Assembly (NCBI GenBank): GCA_001839685.1
Contig: MLAK01001416.1
Coordinates: 1 to 16,153, forward strand
Length of the DNA stretch: 16,153 bases
DNA from: Tritrichomonas foetus
Taxonomy: Eukaryota; Parabasalia; Tritrichomonadida; Tritrichomonadidae
Direction of reading: 5' to 3'
Shown here: in pieces, positions 15,564 through 16,153 of the stretch
How the letters are laid out: the number at the start of each line of letters is the position of its first letter
Position numbering within the stretch: position 1 is the first letter of the stretch
The notes under the pieces: model-generated
Databases searched by the model: none
Told to the model about the DNA's origin: nothing
What the model saw: only the letters and a program-made list of their open reading frames with translations
Program-made: the position numbers and the translations under genes

Positions 15564-15635
15564 GTCCCAGTAGTATAATGGTTAGAATAGAAACTTGACA
15601 CGGATCAGACAGCAGTTCGATTCCGCTCTGGGACA
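15564..15635 (+). pseudogene. tRNA-like gene, anticodon GAC, damaged stems
   Basis: This 72-nt sequence takes a tRNA shape. The acceptor GTCCCAG (15564-15570) pairs perfectly with CTGGGAC (15628-15634), with discriminator A15635. The T loop TTCGATT and D arm TAGTATAATGGTTAGAAT look standard. The middle is defective: the anticodon stem GAAAC/GGATC has two mismatches (A-A, A-G), the D stem has A-A, and the T stem AGCAG/CCGCT has A-C. The loop TTGACAC gives anticodon GAC (Val), a form eukaryotes normally lack because AAC reads those codons. The body resembles Asp tRNA; G1-C72 and A73 resemble Val. A box TAGTATAATGG (15571-15581) and B box AGTTCGATTCC (15614-15624) remain, so it may still be transcribed. 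It is probably a decayed tRNA, less likely a specialised one. Confidence 0.7.
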
Positions 15636-15642
15636 TTTTTTT
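15636..15642 (+). terminator. Pol III T7 terminator after tRNA-like gene
   Basis: Seven T directly follow the discriminator base, sufficient for Pol III termination. Its presence supports an origin as a genuine Pol III gene rather than a chance fold. Confidence 0.7.
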
Positions 15643-16088
15643 CCTCTCATATCTTTTTCTTCATCGAGAACTGTTTCATATCAAGGATCAATTTGTTTTC
15701 TTTTTAATCCTACCGTTTCTATTACAATGTAATAATCGTTTTAATCTTATTTCTGTCTTATGAAATAACTTCTCCATAAATTCATATAATCAATCTCAAT
15801 AAGTCTCACAAACACTTTTTTCGTGATTTTCTTTTCTGAATAAGTGTTTGTTAAAATCATTTATTATTAATTTAATTTTTAACACATGAGTGTTTTTTCA
15901 TTATTTCATAACCCTATTGAAAAGAACTTCACCTTCTATCCAAACTCTCGGAGCTACGTGCAATGTTTGTTTCCTGAATGTGAAAGTTGATTTGGCTATA
16001 TTCTCTTTAGATTTCTTCAAGATCAGAATCAATTAACAAACGAAAAAAGTCTGTTTGTGGAAAATTAGTAGGCAATTCCTCCTATATG
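15643..16088. other. AT-rich spacer before terminal palindrome
   Basis: No gene is supported here. A 34-codon frame beginning at the ATG at 15887 has rather non-repetitive codons but ends after 34 residues, with no splice signal at its end and no domain. The rest is plain AT-rich sequence. Confidence 0.4.
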
Positions 16089-16143
16089 AAAGGTTTACAA
16101 AGTGGTCCCCCAAAGATTTTGTGGGACCACCCCATAAACCTTT
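16089..16143. repeat. 55-bp GC-rich foldback palindrome
   Basis: There are two nested inverted repeats with one centre. The inner arms are GTGGTCCC (16102-16109) and GGGACCAC (16123-16130), continued after one mismatch by CAAA/TTTG around a 3-base loop (16115-16117). The outer arms are AAAGGTTTA (16089-16097) and TAAACCTTT (16135-16143). Its GC content is well above the flanks. It may be a MITE, a foldback element or a transposon terminal repeat near the window edge. No transposase is visible inside the window, and no second copy is present here. Confidence 0.75.
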
Positions 16144-16153
16144 GTCCTACCAC

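Noticed and set aside
15887..15991. 34-codon frame before the terminal palindrome
   Set aside because: It is too short, has no domain, and lacks a splice signal that could extend it.

Overview
The window looks like nuclear DNA from a parabasalid protist (trichomonad), most likely Tritrichomonas foetus or a close relative. That assignment is inference. It rests on AT-rich, compact DNA with mostly uninterrupted genes, eukaryotic gene families typical of trichomonads (CAMK-type kinases, BTB, Tubby-like, degenerate EF-hand proteins), Pol III tRNA genes, and one intron with the trichomonad-type signals GTATGT at the 5' end and a 12-nt ACTAAC...AG element at the 3' end. No species-specific marker was searched.

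Layout. Plus strand: a complete Ser/Thr kinase (169-1227), a Tubby-like protein (1690-2514), a BTB/POZ protein (2889-3578), an 801-residue protein made of degenerate EF-hand pairs (4383-6788) and a DNA polymerase kappa (7816-9465). Minus strand: one SNF1/MARK-like kinase (9678-11393) split by a 291-bp intron, convergent with the polymerase. Plus strand again: an ArfGAP with NPF motifs and a clathrin box (12364-13557), a coiled-coil orphan (14008-14754), a good tRNA-Pro(AGG) (14901-14972) and a defective tRNA-like gene with anticodon GAC (15564-15635). The right edge carries a 55-bp GC-rich foldback palindrome (16089-16143), possibly part of a mobile element.

The genes do not form an operon or a single pathway. 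They are independent housekeeping and signalling genes: phosphorylation (two kinases), phosphoinositide or membrane reading (Tubby-like), adaptor function (BTB), calcium-binding-like scaffold (EF-hand repeats), translesion DNA synthesis (Pol kappa), vesicle coat traffic (ArfGAP) and translation (tRNA). Intergenic gaps are 0.2-1.0 kb and AT-rich. Most hold only short hairpins or repeats.

The best discoveries are the intron, which was recognised because it restores a perfect kinase activation segment; a 13-bp minisatellite of about six units inside that intron; the structurally damaged tRNA-like gene that still has its Pol III signals; and the terminal foldback. I found no new multi-gene system, defence island or CRISPR array.
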